A DNA stretch of 64,000 bases. Source: Bryobacteraceae bacterium. GTDB lineage: Bacteria > Acidobacteriota > Terriglobia > Bryobacterales > Bryobacteraceae. The notes beneath the pieces were generated by a model that did no database searches, was not told the DNA's origin, and saw only the letters and a program-made list of their open reading frames with translations. Position numbers and translations under genes: made by a program. The DNA is taken from NCBI GenBank assembly GCA_025056455.1, contig JANWVY010000009.1:116824-180823 (forward strand). The letters run 5' to 3'. Shown here in pieces: positions 34,335 through 43,013 of this stretch (position 1 is its first letter; every line of letters starts with the position of its first letter).

Positions 34335-35445
34335 GGTTGTGCTCCTCCTCAAAAACTCGCTCGCGTGAGCGGCGGATGGCCTCCAAGCAAATCTCGATCT
34401 GTTCCGTTGTGCCAGTCGAAATACGCACACAGTGCGGCAAACCAAATCCTGAAAGATGGCGGATGATGACACCCTGGCGCAACAGCTCCTCAAACAGCGT
34501 TCGCGCTGCCGCCTCGTTGCGCAGCGGCACCATCACAAAGTTGGCTTCCGAAGGTGTCACCTCGAAGCCCATCTCCCTGAGCCCGCCCTCGAGCAGGCGC
34601 TGGGCCCGCGCGTTTAACTCGAGTGTGTGATGTAAAAATTCCCTATCTCTCAGCGCCGCAATTCCTGCCGCCTCGGCCACAGCGCTTGGCTCAAACGGCA
34701 ACTTCACCTTAAGCAGATTCTCAATCAGCGCCTCGTGAGCAAATCCGTATCCGATACGCACCCCGGCCAGCCCGTACACCTTGGAGTACGTCCGCAGCGT
34801 GATGACATTGTCATAGCGGTAGTGCAGCGAATCAGGGTAGCGAGGGTTGGTCTGCGCATACTCAAAGTAAGCCTCGTCGAGAATGATCAGGACGCGGGTT
34901 GGAACATGCTGATAAAAAGCGTCGAATTCTTGGCGCGTAAAGATAGTTCCCGTCGGATTATTCGGATTTGCGAGGTAAATAATCTTTGTTTTTTCCGTAA
35001 TCGCCGCCGCCAGCGCGGGCAAGTCATAGCGCCACTCCCGGTAGGGTACCGTCCGGTAAGCCACGCCTCGGCTGCGCGCGAGCACTTGAAATCCTCCGAA
35101 GGCGGCTTCCGTTGTGAGGACTTCGTCGTCATCACAAAGGAACGTCCGGATGATGTTCGACATGATTCCTTCCGAGCCGCTTCCCGTAATGACATTTTCT
35201 ACCTTCGTTTCAAATTCCCGCGCTAATACCTCCCGCAGTGACCGTCCACCCGTGGGATAAAGATTCAAACCATCGAGCGTCCGCCGCATGGCCTCCACCG
35301 CAAGCGGCGATGGTCCCAGAGGATTTTCGTTCGAGGCGAGTTTGACGATCCGCTCAAGGCCGTACATCCGCCGGACGGTTTCAGCGTCCAAGCCGGGTCG
35401 ATACGGCTCTAACGTTTCGATGTAGGGTGGGACAAGGCGCGACAT
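34318..35445 (-). CDS. Histidinol-phosphate aminotransferase family, probably aromatic
   Basis: A 375-aa PLP aminotransferase of the HisC family (Lys222 in TYSKVYGL, NPNNPTG at 161-167, ILDEAYFEY). HisC relatives often also accept aromatic amino acids. Here the gene overlaps the 4-hydroxyphenylpyruvate dioxygenase gene and no other histidine-biosynthesis gene is near. A role transaminating tyrosine to 4-hydroxyphenylpyruvate is therefore likely. This is inference from context; sequence alone does not exclude histidinol phosphate. Confidence 0.87.
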   Translation of the reverse strand: MSRLVPPYIETLEPYRPGLDAETVRRMYGLERIVKLASNENPLGPSPLAVEAMRRTLDGLNLYPTGGRSLREVLAREFETKVENVITGSGSEGIMSNIIRTFLCDDDEVLTTEAAFGGFQVLARSRGVAYRTVPYREWRYDLPALAAAITEKTKIIYLANPNNPTGTIFTRQEFDAFYQHVPTRVLIILDEAYFEYAQTNPRYPDSLHYRYDNVITLRTYSKVYGLAGVRIGYGFAHEALIENLLKVKLPFEPSAVAEAAGIAALRDREFLHHTLELNARAQRLLEGGLREMGFEVTPSEANFVMVPLRNEAAARTLFEELLRQGVIIRHLSGFGLPHCVRISTGTTEQIEICLEAIRRSRERVFEEEHNHVSRA

Positions 35446-35596
35446 AGATCAATCCACCACTCCTATGTGGTGATTTTATCTTAACACCGCCCTTGATGCG
35501 GCCCGCACCAACCGTGGCACGTCAGCTTGCGCCCTGTCGTTCAATTCACCGCATGCGCTGGGTATCTTTCAGCACCGCGGAGGGAAGTTCCGCGCT

Positions 35597-36910
35597 TCAG
35601 CCAGGGAAAATCTTGGCGATGTCGTTATAAAGCACAAACGCCACCACCATCATGAGAAACACAAAACCCAGCTTGAAGACGAACTCCTTCATGGCGACGC
35701 TTAGATCACGACGCAGGATCATTTCGATGAGCAACATCAAGATGACCCCCCCATCCAAAATTGGCACCGGAAGCAAGTTAAAGATGGCGAGATTGAGGCT
35801 CACCATGGACATCAGCTCAATGAACCGCGTCGCGCCCTCGCGGGCTGCTTCCGTGGAGATTTGCGCAATGCGGATGGGACCTTCGAGTTGCTTAGGCGAC
35901 AGGCGGCGCTCGAGGATCCCCCGCAAGAAATCGAGAATAAGGCCCGCGCTGCGCACATTGTGGTGCACGGACTCGCGAAGAGCCTCGGGGAAGGGAAGCG
36001 CAACGTAGCTGACTGGAGATTCCAGCTGCACGCCGATCATCCACATCTTCTGTCCCTGCTGTTCGGTAAGGGCTGGTTTCACCTCCACAGTGAATTCCTT
36101 ACCGTCACGCACGTAGGTGAGCCTTGCTGGCGCACCGTTGCTTGCGCGAAAGGTTTCTTGCAACTTCAACGTGGAACGGATCGGCGCTCCGTTAATTGCC
36201 TTCAGGATATCGCCTGGCTTCAAACCAACGCGTTCGGCATCCATGCCCGGCATGACCTTCGAGACTTTCACCGGGAACTGCTGCGCCCAGCCAGCCACGC
36301 CCGCACCAGTTTTATCGAGCGTTGGCGTGAGGCGGATGAGTTCCTGCCGGCCGTCTTCACGTTCCACCAGTACGGTGATCGTTTTGTTGCCGCTGGCGAT
36401 CTCCTTGAGCGTGATGTCCTCCCAGGTCGGATTGTTCACGTCTTCAATGCGCAAGATTCGATCGCCTTCTCGAATGCCGGCCTTGGCCGCCGCACCGTCG
36501 GGCGTCACGATGCCAATCACCGGAGAGCGCACTACGGGCATCTTGGGGAAGCGCACCATAAACAGGCCGGTGACCAGCGCAATCGCCAGGACAATGTTCA
36601 TAAACGGACCTGCCGCTGCGATGATCAATCGTTGCCAGCGCGGTTTGGCCAGAAATGAACGGGGGTCGGAGGCGTTCGCCTCGCCCGCTTGCTCGCCGGC
36701 CATTTTTACGTATCCCCCAAACAAAATCAGGGAAAAGCGAAAGTCGGTCTCCTTGCGCCGGAAACCGAACAGGCGGGGGCCAAACCCAAAACTGAATACC
36801 TCCACCTTGACATCAAATAACCGTGCAGCCCAAAAGTGCCCAAGTTCATGGATCAGGATCATGACCCCGATCAAAACCAGTAGCCACCAAACGTTTTCTA
36901 AGAAATTCAT
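35597..36910 (-). CDS. rseP: RIP metalloprotease RseP (site-2 protease)
   Basis: A 437-aa intramembrane zinc protease. HELGH at 21-25 supplies two zinc ligands and the catalytic Glu, and LDGG in NLLPVPILDGG near the C-terminus supplies the Asp. Two tandem PDZ domains (about 130-200 and 205-285) lie between. It cleaves anti-sigma factors and remnant signal peptides in the inner membrane. It lies 3 bp after dxr, a linkage found in many bacteria. An ECF sigma/anti-sigma pair is encoded elsewhere in the window, but no link between them is shown. Confidence 0.95.
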   Translation of the reverse strand: MNFLENVWWLLVLIGVMILIHELGHFWAARLFDVKVEVFSFGFGPRLFGFRRKETDFRFSLILFGGYVKMAGEQAGEANASDPRSFLAKPRWQRLIIAAAGPFMNIVLAIALVTGLFMVRFPKMPVVRSPVIGIVTPDGAAAKAGIREGDRILRIEDVNNPTWEDITLKEIASGNKTITVLVEREDGRQELIRLTPTLDKTGAGVAGWAQQFPVKVSKVMPGMDAERVGLKPGDILKAINGAPIRSTLKLQETFRASNGAPARLTYVRDGKEFTVEVKPALTEQQGQKMWMIGVQLESPVSYVALPFPEALRESVHHNVRSAGLILDFLRGILERRLSPKQLEGPIRIAQISTEAAREGATRFIELMSMVSLNLAIFNLLPVPILDGGVILMLLIEMILRRDLSVAMKEFVFKLGFVFLMMVVAFVLYNDIAKIFPG

Positions 36911-36913
36911 GAT

Positions 36914-38197
36914 TTAACTCGCTCTGTTGTACGGGGGCGTGGACGGTGTGGAAGGAGCGGGCGGATCGGGGGTGGGCGCCGAGGACACAGAGCTAGCCGG
37001 AATCCCGGCCAAACGCATCTGGCCCGCGCGCCTTCGGCAAGCCAGCCGTGCTGCCTCCCTCGATTCCAAATCCACTTCCAAAACTTCGCCAATCGAACGT
37101 GGCCGGCGCACGGGCACAGTTTCGAGTGTGTCCGCGACCACCTGCGCAATTGCTGGAAACGAAATCTGCCCCTTGAGGAAAGCTTCCACGGCTACTTCAT
37201 CCGCCGCATTCAGAGTCGCTGTGGCGGTGCCCCCCGTCTGCATGGCTTCGAAAGCCAGGCGCAATAAGGGAAACTTTTCGTAGTCAGGAGCTTCAAACTC
37301 CCAGCGCATGCTCTGCCGCCAGTCGAGGCGCGGTACTGGGGCATCCCAGCGGTCGGGGTAGGTCAGGGCGTATTGTATAGGCATCCGCATGTCCGTGGCG
37401 CAAATCTGCGCGATGACGCTGCCGTCGTTGTACTCAATCATGGCATGAACTTTGGATTGCGGATGCACCACCACTTCGACTTCCGTCGGACGGAAGCCGA
37501 ACAGCCAGCAAGCTTCAATCACTTCAAAGCCCTTATTCATGAGGGTCGCCGAATCGATCGTAATGCGCGGCCCCATTCGCCAAGTGGGATGCTGCAAAGC
37601 CTGCTCGGGAGTTACAGAATTCAGGTCGCTGGCCGGCGTGTTGCGAAACGGCCCCCCGGAGGCCGTCAGGATCAATTTGCGCACGTCTTGCCGCCGGCCA
37701 GCCCGCAAACACTGGTGCGCCCCGTTATGCTCACTGTCTACAGGCAGGATTTCCGCCCCTGACTGGCGCACGGCTTCCATCACCAGGGCTCCCGCGGCCA
37801 CCAGGGCCTCTTTGTTGGCTAATCCCAGTGTCTTGCCTCGCCGCACGGCCTCGTATGTCGCCTCGAGTCCGGCCACACCCACAATTGACGACATCACCAC
37901 GTGCACTTCTGAAGCGACGGACGCTTGAACCATCGCCTCCGTTCCCCAGCCGAGTTCCGGCCAGCGCGATTTCGGCAACCCTCGACGGCTGAGTTGCTCC
38001 TGAAGCCGCTTAACCCCCTCTTGTCTGGCCAAGACGGCTACGCGCGGGCGAAACTCGAGAATTTGCTCGGCAAATGCCTCCACGTTGTTTCCCGCCACCA
38101 GGGCATAGATCGAAAACCGCTCTTTGTTCCGCCGGACAACGTCTAACGTGTTGACGCCAATCGAGCCCGTTGAACCGAGAATCGTGAGTTGCTTCAC
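36914..38197 (-). CDS. dxr: 1-deoxy-D-xylulose 5-phosphate reductoisomerase
   Basis: A 427-aa MEP-pathway enzyme converting DXP to MEP with NADPH. Present are the NADPH motif GSTGSIG, the metal site PVDSEHNG (Asp and Glu), SGGPFR and the MNKGFEVIEACWLF segment. The start is GTG at 38197. It is about 25-30 residues longer than E. coli Dxr because of a Pro/Ser/Thr-rich tail (SAPTPDPPAPSTPSTPP), which is unusual for this cytoplasmic enzyme. It is the first gene of the dxr-rseP pair. Confidence 0.95.
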   Translation of the reverse strand: MKQLTILGSTGSIGVNTLDVVRRNKERFSIYALVAGNNVEAFAEQILEFRPRVAVLARQEGVKRLQEQLSRRGLPKSRWPELGWGTEAMVQASVASEVHVVMSSIVGVAGLEATYEAVRRGKTLGLANKEALVAAGALVMEAVRQSGAEILPVDSEHNGAHQCLRAGRRQDVRKLILTASGGPFRNTPASDLNSVTPEQALQHPTWRMGPRITIDSATLMNKGFEVIEACWLFGFRPTEVEVVVHPQSKVHAMIEYNDGSVIAQICATDMRMPIQYALTYPDRWDAPVPRLDWRQSMRWEFEAPDYEKFPLLRLAFEAMQTGGTATATLNAADEVAVEAFLKGQISFPAIAQVVADTLETVPVRRPRSIGEVLEVDLESREAARLACRRRAGQMRLAGIPASSVSSAPTPDPPAPSTPSTPPYNRAS

Positions 38198-38648
38198 CCC
38201 TTGGCATCATAACAGAATTCATCCCGGACCCAGATTTCACCTCTCAGCCTCCAAACTAGGCGGAAAACACCGGACCAATTCTGGTCTCCGCCCAACCCTC
38301 GGGCTCGGACCCCACCGCCCCCTTCCCCGCACTCCAGGATGAAGTTCTGAAGAGAGACACTGACTACTTACACTTCGAAATGAGATTTGATTCGGAGGGT
38401 GACCCTTGCGGGCGCCGGGGAGGAATTGCTTCAGGGGTCTTTATGAGGTTAGTCTCGCTTTGGTGGGAGTTGCCTCCCCGGCTTACTTCTAATAATAGAA
38501 TATGCTTTTTTGAATTGCAACAAAAAACGGAAGAGCCGCCCGAAAATCTTCCACATTCGGGAGCCAACCGTCCTCCTGGCCTCTCTTCCCGGCTCTCCCC
38601 CGGCCCTAGCCCCGCCTTGCCGCCGCCCGGCACGAAGATCAGGCGAAG
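38198..38648. other. Intergenic region, 451 bp
   Basis: It separates the dxr promoter side (right end of dxr) from the 3' end of the hydroxyacid dehydrogenase gene. The open frames at 38380-38652 (+) and 38364-38633 (-) overlap each other and have no family signature. The segment 38480-38530 is AT-rich (TAATAATAGAATATG). No RNA gene is recognised. Confidence 0.4.
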
Positions 38649-39539
38649 TTAGGCTTTGACTTCAACTCCTGCCCACGCCTCTAGCACCTTAATCGTGGAG
38701 CAGATGTCCTCATCCCCATGCCCGCAAGCCACTGCCGCGCGAAACATCTGCTGCGTTAGCGAGGTAATCGGAAGCGGCACATTCAGCTCTCGCGCCGATT
38801 CGAGCATCAAGCCAAGATCTTTGTGCATCCACTTCACCGCAAAGTTGGTTTCAAAATTACGGGCGAAGACATAGGGAGCCTTGAAATTAATCAGCCCGCT
38901 TTTGGCTGCGCTTTTGTCCAGGATCTCGAGCATCAGCTTCGGATCGACTCCGGCCTTCGTGCTTAGAATCATTCCCTCGTTAAACGCCTGAAGAATGTTC
39001 GAGAGAATGAGATTCTGCGTCAGCTTGGCATGAAGCCCTTTGCCATGTTCGCCGCAATAGAACAGCTGCTTGCCCATGGGCTCCAAAAAAGGCTTGACGC
39101 GCTCAAACACAGCCCGGTCACCACCAACCATGAAGGTCAACGTGCCTGATTCGGCGCCGGGCTTAGACCCAGTACAAGGAGCATCCAAAAAATGGACGCC
39201 TTTGGGCGCCAGCGCGTCGCGCATCTTCGGGCTGTGGCTGGGCGCCACGGTGCTCGCATCGACAACGACGGCGTCTGGCTGTAGCCCTTCCACTAAGCCA
39301 TCCTTGCCCAGGATGACCTTCTCTGACATTTGGGTATCCCCAACACAGAGAAACACGACCTCGGCCTGTCGCGCGACCTCGGCTGGCGTGGCGCAGGCTG
39401 TCCCTCCTGCTTCCTCCGCCAGGCGCCTAGCCTTCTCGCTTGAATGAGACCACAGCGCAACGGCATGGCCCGCCTTCAACAAATTTCGGGCCATCGGATA
39501 ACCCATGATGCCAAGACCAAGAAAGCCGAGCTTCGCCAC
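38649..39539 (-). CDS. Beta-hydroxyacid dehydrogenase (3-HIBDH/GLYR family)
   Basis: A 296-aa NAD(P)-dependent dehydrogenase: GxGxxG at 8-13 (GLGIMG), substrate segment DAPCTGSKPGAESG at about 119-132, and catalytic Lys at about 172 (HAKLTQN). Members reduce 3-hydroxyisobutyrate, glyoxylate, tartronate semialdehyde or similar. The GTG at 39539 is chosen over the frame's upstream Met codons because GGGAGG precedes it by 5-6 bp and it places the cofactor motif at the usual distance. The second cofactor-loop and Cys in DAPC differ slightly from the DAPVSGG consensus. Confidence 0.9.
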   Translation of the reverse strand: MAKLGFLGLGIMGYPMARNLLKAGHAVALWSHSSEKARRLAEEAGGTACATPAEVARQAEVVFLCVGDTQMSEKVILGKDGLVEGLQPDAVVVDASTVAPSHSPKMRDALAPKGVHFLDAPCTGSKPGAESGTLTFMVGGDRAVFERVKPFLEPMGKQLFYCGEHGKGLHAKLTQNLILSNILQAFNEGMILSTKAGVDPKLMLEILDKSAAKSGLINFKAPYVFARNFETNFAVKWMHKDLGLMLESARELNVPLPITSLTQQMFRAAVACGHGDEDICSTIKVLEAWAGVEVKA

Positions 39540-39728
39540 AACACCTCCCCAAAAGATTGGAAAAACCAACCTGCCATTGTACGACACGCCTAGCGAGCAG
39601 CGAAGAACCCAACGGCTCAATCACGACCTTCCGCCTTGCGCCAGGCGCACTCCGGCCGACGGGAACATTTCTCGCAAGACAATTCTGAGGACGGACGCCT
39701 CGGTTTCTGATCCGGGGCTGAAGTGTGG

Positions 39729-39974
39729 CTAGTTCCCAGGAGGTTCCGTCGCTAACACCTGGCGAGGAGGGCACAGCCCGTTGAGAATCATTCTCAACAC
39801 CAGCAGATCCGAAGGCTGGTAGGTCGCCGTCGACACGTTTGCCATGTCCTCGTCCCCATCTACAATGTGTCGTCGAATCAGGGCCCGGAACTCTTCTAAC
39901 GTAATGCCGAGTGCAACCGCAGCTTCTGCTTCCGAGTAGTGGCTTTTCATCGGTCTGGGAGAAACTGGAACCAT
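39729..39974 (-). CDS. Small helix-turn-helix-like protein
   Basis: An 81-aa protein whose middle (about residues 12-38, SEAEAAVALGITLEEFRALIRRHI) looks like the DNA-binding helices of an excisionase/MerR-type small regulator. The rest (about 45-70) is hydrophobic-helical (DLLVLRMILNGL). It has no membrane segment. An alternative start is the Met at 39950. Its function is unknown, and the short AT-poor neighbourhood gives no context. Confidence 0.55.
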   Translation of the reverse strand: MVPVSPRPMKSHYSEAEAAVALGITLEEFRALIRRHIVDGDEDMANVSTATYQPSDLLVLRMILNGLCPPRQVLATEPPGN

Positions 39975-40361
39975 GTGCGCGATTTTCCTTTAGTTATTTG
40001 CATCATAGGATGCGCGCGCGCTAACCCCAATACGGCGATGTTCTTAGAAGTGAGGTCGAATCTTCTGACCCAAAGGACCACCGCGAGCAAGGTCATAGTG
40101 TGAATCCCGCCGCTTCGTGTCCCAGCACACTGTAAGCAAACTCGGATTTTTGTCCACCATCCACGCCTAACTTGGATGCCCGCAAGTTTTGTTCAGAAGG
40201 TAGGCTGGCCAATCACGCCTTCCAGCCCAGCTGGCGTGTAACGGCCCTCTCGTAGCGCGGCCACAGGGCAAACGAAGCAGATCCCAAGACAAAAAAAGGC
40301 CTACCCGTGTCTACCCTTCCGCTGCTTTTCGCGACTTGCCTCTCAGGAAGGCCACCGGGCC
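39975..40361. other. Intergenic region, 387 bp, between ssb and a small gene
   Basis: No convincing open frame or known RNA. It lies upstream of the HTH-like gene and downstream of ssb (minus strand). A run of seven T (on the minus strand, 40291-40297) follows possible but imperfect pairing (GGCCT ... AGGCC, about 55 nt apart) and might end ssb transcription. Length and position make it the best place in the window to look for an unannotated small RNA. Confidence 0.35.
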
Positions 40362-40850
40362 TCAAAACGGTACGTCATCATCACTGACAACATCGCCATA
40401 GTGCGGTTCAGGATTGGAGGAACGAGCCGCAGGCCCGCCTCCCGCACGAGGCATCGAACCCGCGCCTGCCATGGCACTGTTGCCCGGCGAGATGCCCTCG
40501 CCCGTCCCCGCTTCACCCCGACCCCCAAGCAGGATCACATCCTCGGCTACCACTTCCGTCACATAGCGCCGGTTGCCATCTTTGTCGTCATAGCTCCGGC
40601 TCTGCAGACGCCCTTCCACGTATACCTGCTTGCCCTTGGTGAGATAATTGGCTAGGTTCTCCGAGCGCCACAGCACCACGTTGTGCCAGTCGGTTTCATC
40701 CTTCCACTCCCCAGTTTGCGGATCTTTCAGGCGCCGGGTGGTGGCAAGGGAAAATTGCGTTCGAGCCACGCCGCTTGGCGTAAACTTGGTCTCAGCGTCT
40801 TTACCCAAATTGCCAAGCAGGATCACCTTGTTGACGCTTCTCGATGCCAT
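40362..40850 (-). CDS. ssb: Single-stranded DNA-binding protein
   Basis: A 162-aa SSB with the OB-fold in residues 1-110 (NKVILLGNLGKDAETKF, WRSENLANYLTKGKQVYVEGRL). A Gly/Pro/Ala-rich linker follows, and the acidic C-terminal tip DDDVPF that recruits replication and repair proteins is intact. The gene lies 15 bp downstream of the YkgJ-family gene on the same strand. Single-copy Ssb is essential in most bacteria, but other copies outside the window cannot be excluded. Confidence 0.96.
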   Translation of the reverse strand: MASRSVNKVILLGNLGKDAETKFTPSGVARTQFSLATTRRLKDPQTGEWKDETDWHNVVLWRSENLANYLTKGKQVYVEGRLQSRSYDDKDGNRRYVTEVVAEDVILLGGRGEAGTGEGISPGNSAMAGAGSMPRAGGGPAARSSNPEPHYGDVVSDDDVPF

Positions 40851-40865
40851 ATCCCTCTGACGGTA

Positions 40866-41495
40866 TCACAAACTGCCGCCCGGCTCGATCCCTCGCTCAG
40901 GAATCCATTCCGCAAAGTCTTCGAGCAGGGCCCGCGCCACCGTGATGGGGCGTTCATCGCGGCGTAAACCCGCTTCATTATAATCCGCCTGCACCTGTTT
41001 CCATTGCTGATGGATTGCGGTTTGGATTTGCACCAGTTGCCCGTCTTCAATCGCCTCACCCGGGCGGAAATTAAGCTCACAGGCAAACACTCTCCCTGGT
41101 TTGTCTGGATTGTACAGAGGAATGCCAAACTTCCGGCAGATCAGCGGCCGGTACTCATAGATGGCGCACTTGCCTTCTTCAAGCGCCGGACAGGCCAGAC
41201 GCGTGCCCGGCGGCGGCAGCGCGCCCCAGGCCTCGGGTTCACCGTTGACCGCCACCAGTTTCGCGCGCTCCTGAAGATAGCTCGACGCGCGGGCTTGTAG
41301 CTGGCTCCGTTTCTCCTCCGGAAGCGATTTCACCCCCTGCGAAATCCACGCCGCCTCAATTTCTGTTATCTGAAACAGCTGGTGGCAACAATCCGAGCAC
41401 CCCGCACGGCAATGGATTCTTTCTCCATGCAGTCTCCGGTTTCGCTCGAACTCCTCCTCCACCGCCATACAGATTCCCAAGTAGCGACCGATCAT
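40866..41495 (-). CDS. YkgJ-family cysteine cluster protein
   Basis: A 209-aa protein with the CxxxCxxCC cluster (C29, C33, C36, C37) and further cysteines in ACPALEEGKCAIYEYRPLICRKFG, as in the YkgJ (UPF0153) family. These residues are thought to bind zinc or an iron-sulfur cluster; the function is not established. It is probably co-transcribed with ssb. Confidence 0.88.
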   Translation of the reverse strand: MIGRYLGICMAVEEEFERNRRLHGERIHCRAGCSDCCHQLFQITEIEAAWISQGVKSLPEEKRSQLQARASSYLQERAKLVAVNGEPEAWGALPPPGTRLACPALEEGKCAIYEYRPLICRKFGIPLYNPDKPGRVFACELNFRPGEAIEDGQLVQIQTAIHQQWKQVQADYNEAGLRRDERPITVARALLEDFAEWIPERGIEPGGSL

Positions 41496-41560
41496 ATTTC
41501 GCGGGGGGAGGGGGAGGAGGGAGACGGAAATCTTCCAGGCTGACCCCTAGCCGCCAAATC

Positions 41561-41604
41561 CTTATGCTACCGCGATTCTGTGCTTATGCTACCGCGATCC
41601 TGCG
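41561..41604 (+). repeat. Two-copy 22-bp tandem direct repeat
   Basis: Units CTTATGCTACCGCGATTCTGTG (41561-41582) and CTTATGCTACCGCGATCCTGCG (41583-41604) differ at two positions (20 of 22 identical; the first 16 bases are exact). They lie in the 292-bp gap between the YkgJ gene and the secreted-protein gene, probably in or near the promoter region. Two copies are too few for a CRISPR. Confidence 0.7.
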
Positions 41605-41787
41605 ATTCCCTCTTTTCTAACGCACCCAACTCGGGCATAATCGGTCTCATCACCTCCTGTCCCCTTGTTCGTGACAATCGGTTCAATTCAAAAAATTTCG
41701 GACCCAGACGGCTTCAGCCCCAAACAGTGGCATCCCGTCTTTTCTGGAGGGGATATAATCAAAGCGGCGAGTCGGTGAGGTAGGCCG

Positions 41788-43011
41788 ATGATTTCAGTTT
41801 TCCGAAGCTCCATGGTCGCCTGGATGCTTACGGCGATGGCGCCCCTGAGCAGTGCGCAACAGTTGATGAGCGGAAGCGGTCCTGGCGGGCAAGTCCGCAT
41901 GTTTAATACCGACATGGCGGTGCTGGAAATGCAAGAGGTGCGCAAAGATTTGCCCTGCACCGTCACGCCCTCCAAACCTGTCCTGGGCTTTGATCTCAAG
42001 TTCCACGCCGGCTACGAAGTCAGCATCCCCTTGCGCGAGCTGGCCGGCGCCGAGAATTTGCTGACCATCGTGTTTCGCGTCACCGCCGAAAACAAAAAAG
42101 AGGAACCTGTTTACTTCATTCAGCGCGTCCGCGTGCCCAGTATCGAAGAAGACGCCAAGGGTGACGCCTATCTCCACGGCCAGTTCGATCTCGGGGAGGG
42201 CAAATACAAAATCGATTGGCTCATGCGCGACCGCGCCGAACGTGTCTGTTCCTTCTACTGGGATGCGGAAGCCGAGCTGCCCCCAAAGGACAAACAAATC
42301 GCCCTCAACATCCCTCCCGCAACCGCCCTGGCTTCCGAGGTGGAGCAATTCCGCGACGAGCCCCCGGTCCAGCGGGACAACACGGTTCCTCTCAAGGTGA
42401 AAGTTCTCATTAACTTCGCTCCGCAGAATTCGCGCTCTGCAACCCTACAGCCGCTAGATACGTCAGCTTTAGTGTCCATCTTGCGAACGATCTCGCGTGA
42501 TCCACGAATTCAAAAGTTCACGATTGTGGCGTTTAACCTTCAGGAGCAGCGTGTGGTTTACCGCCAGGAAGAAGGAGACAAGATCGATTTCCCAAAACTG
42601 GGGGACGCGCTGAATTCGCTTAAACTGGGCACCATCGATTTCGCCAAGCTGGCCAACAAACAGGGAGAAACCGAGTTCCTTACGCAACTCATCAAGGCCG
42701 AAGCCGCCGGCGACTCACACCCCGACGCCCTGATCTTCGCCGGTCCAAAAGCCATGCTGGACTCCAACATCCCGCAGCAGGAGCTCAAAGAAGTGGGCGA
42801 TCCCGGTTTCCCCGTCTTCTACCTCAACTACAACCTTTACCCCCAGCAAACCCCCTGGCGAGACACAATCGGTCACGCCGTACGTTTCTTCAAGGGAACT
42901 GAATTCACCATCAGCAAACCCCGAGATTTGTGGTTTGCCGTGTCGGAGATCGTTTCGCGAATCGTAAAATCTAAGCAAGGAAAGCAGCTCCGGGCTGCTT
43001 CGGGCAATTAG
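41788..43011 (+). CDS. Secreted protein of unknown function
   Basis: A 407-aa protein with a signal peptide (about residues 1-23, MLTAMAPLSSAQ). A beta-rich part follows (about 35-175, FKFHAGYEVSIPLREL-like). The C-terminal part (about 200-390) alternates beta-strands and helices and ends in LWFAVSEIVSRIVKS. It resembles a von Willebrand A-like or DUF-type periplasmic fold common in Acidobacteria, but without a clear MIDAS motif, so I do not name it. The methyltransferase gene starts 2 bp after its stop. Confidence 0.65.
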   Translation: MISVFRSSMVAWMLTAMAPLSSAQQLMSGSGPGGQVRMFNTDMAVLEMQEVRKDLPCTVTPSKPVLGFDLKFHAGYEVSIPLRELAGAENLLTIVFRVTAENKKEEPVYFIQRVRVPSIEEDAKGDAYLHGQFDLGEGKYKIDWLMRDRAERVCSFYWDAEAELPPKDKQIALNIPPATALASEVEQFRDEPPVQRDNTVPLKVKVLINFAPQNSRSATLQPLDTSALVSILRTISRDPRIQKFTIVAFNLQEQRVVYRQEEGDKIDFPKLGDALNSLKLGTIDFAKLANKQGETEFLTQLIKAEAAGDSHPDALIFAGPKAMLDSNIPQQELKEVGDPGFPVFYLNYNLYPQQTPWRDTIGHAVRFFKGTEFTISKPRDLWFAVSEIVSRIVKSKQGKQLRAASGN

Positions 43012-43013
43012 CT

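Noticed and set aside
38364..38652. Overlapping open frames of about 90 codons on both strands
   Set aside because: They overlap each other on opposite strands, have no family motif or Shine-Dalgarno, and have composition typical of chance frames in GC-rich DNA.
40291..40355. Possible rho-independent terminator after ssb
   Set aside because: A seven-T run is present but the stem is imperfect with a large loop, so it is only mentioned, not annotated.
41561..41604. CRISPR-like repeat
   Set aside because: Two adjacent units without spacers do not make a CRISPR array; it is a simple tandem duplication.
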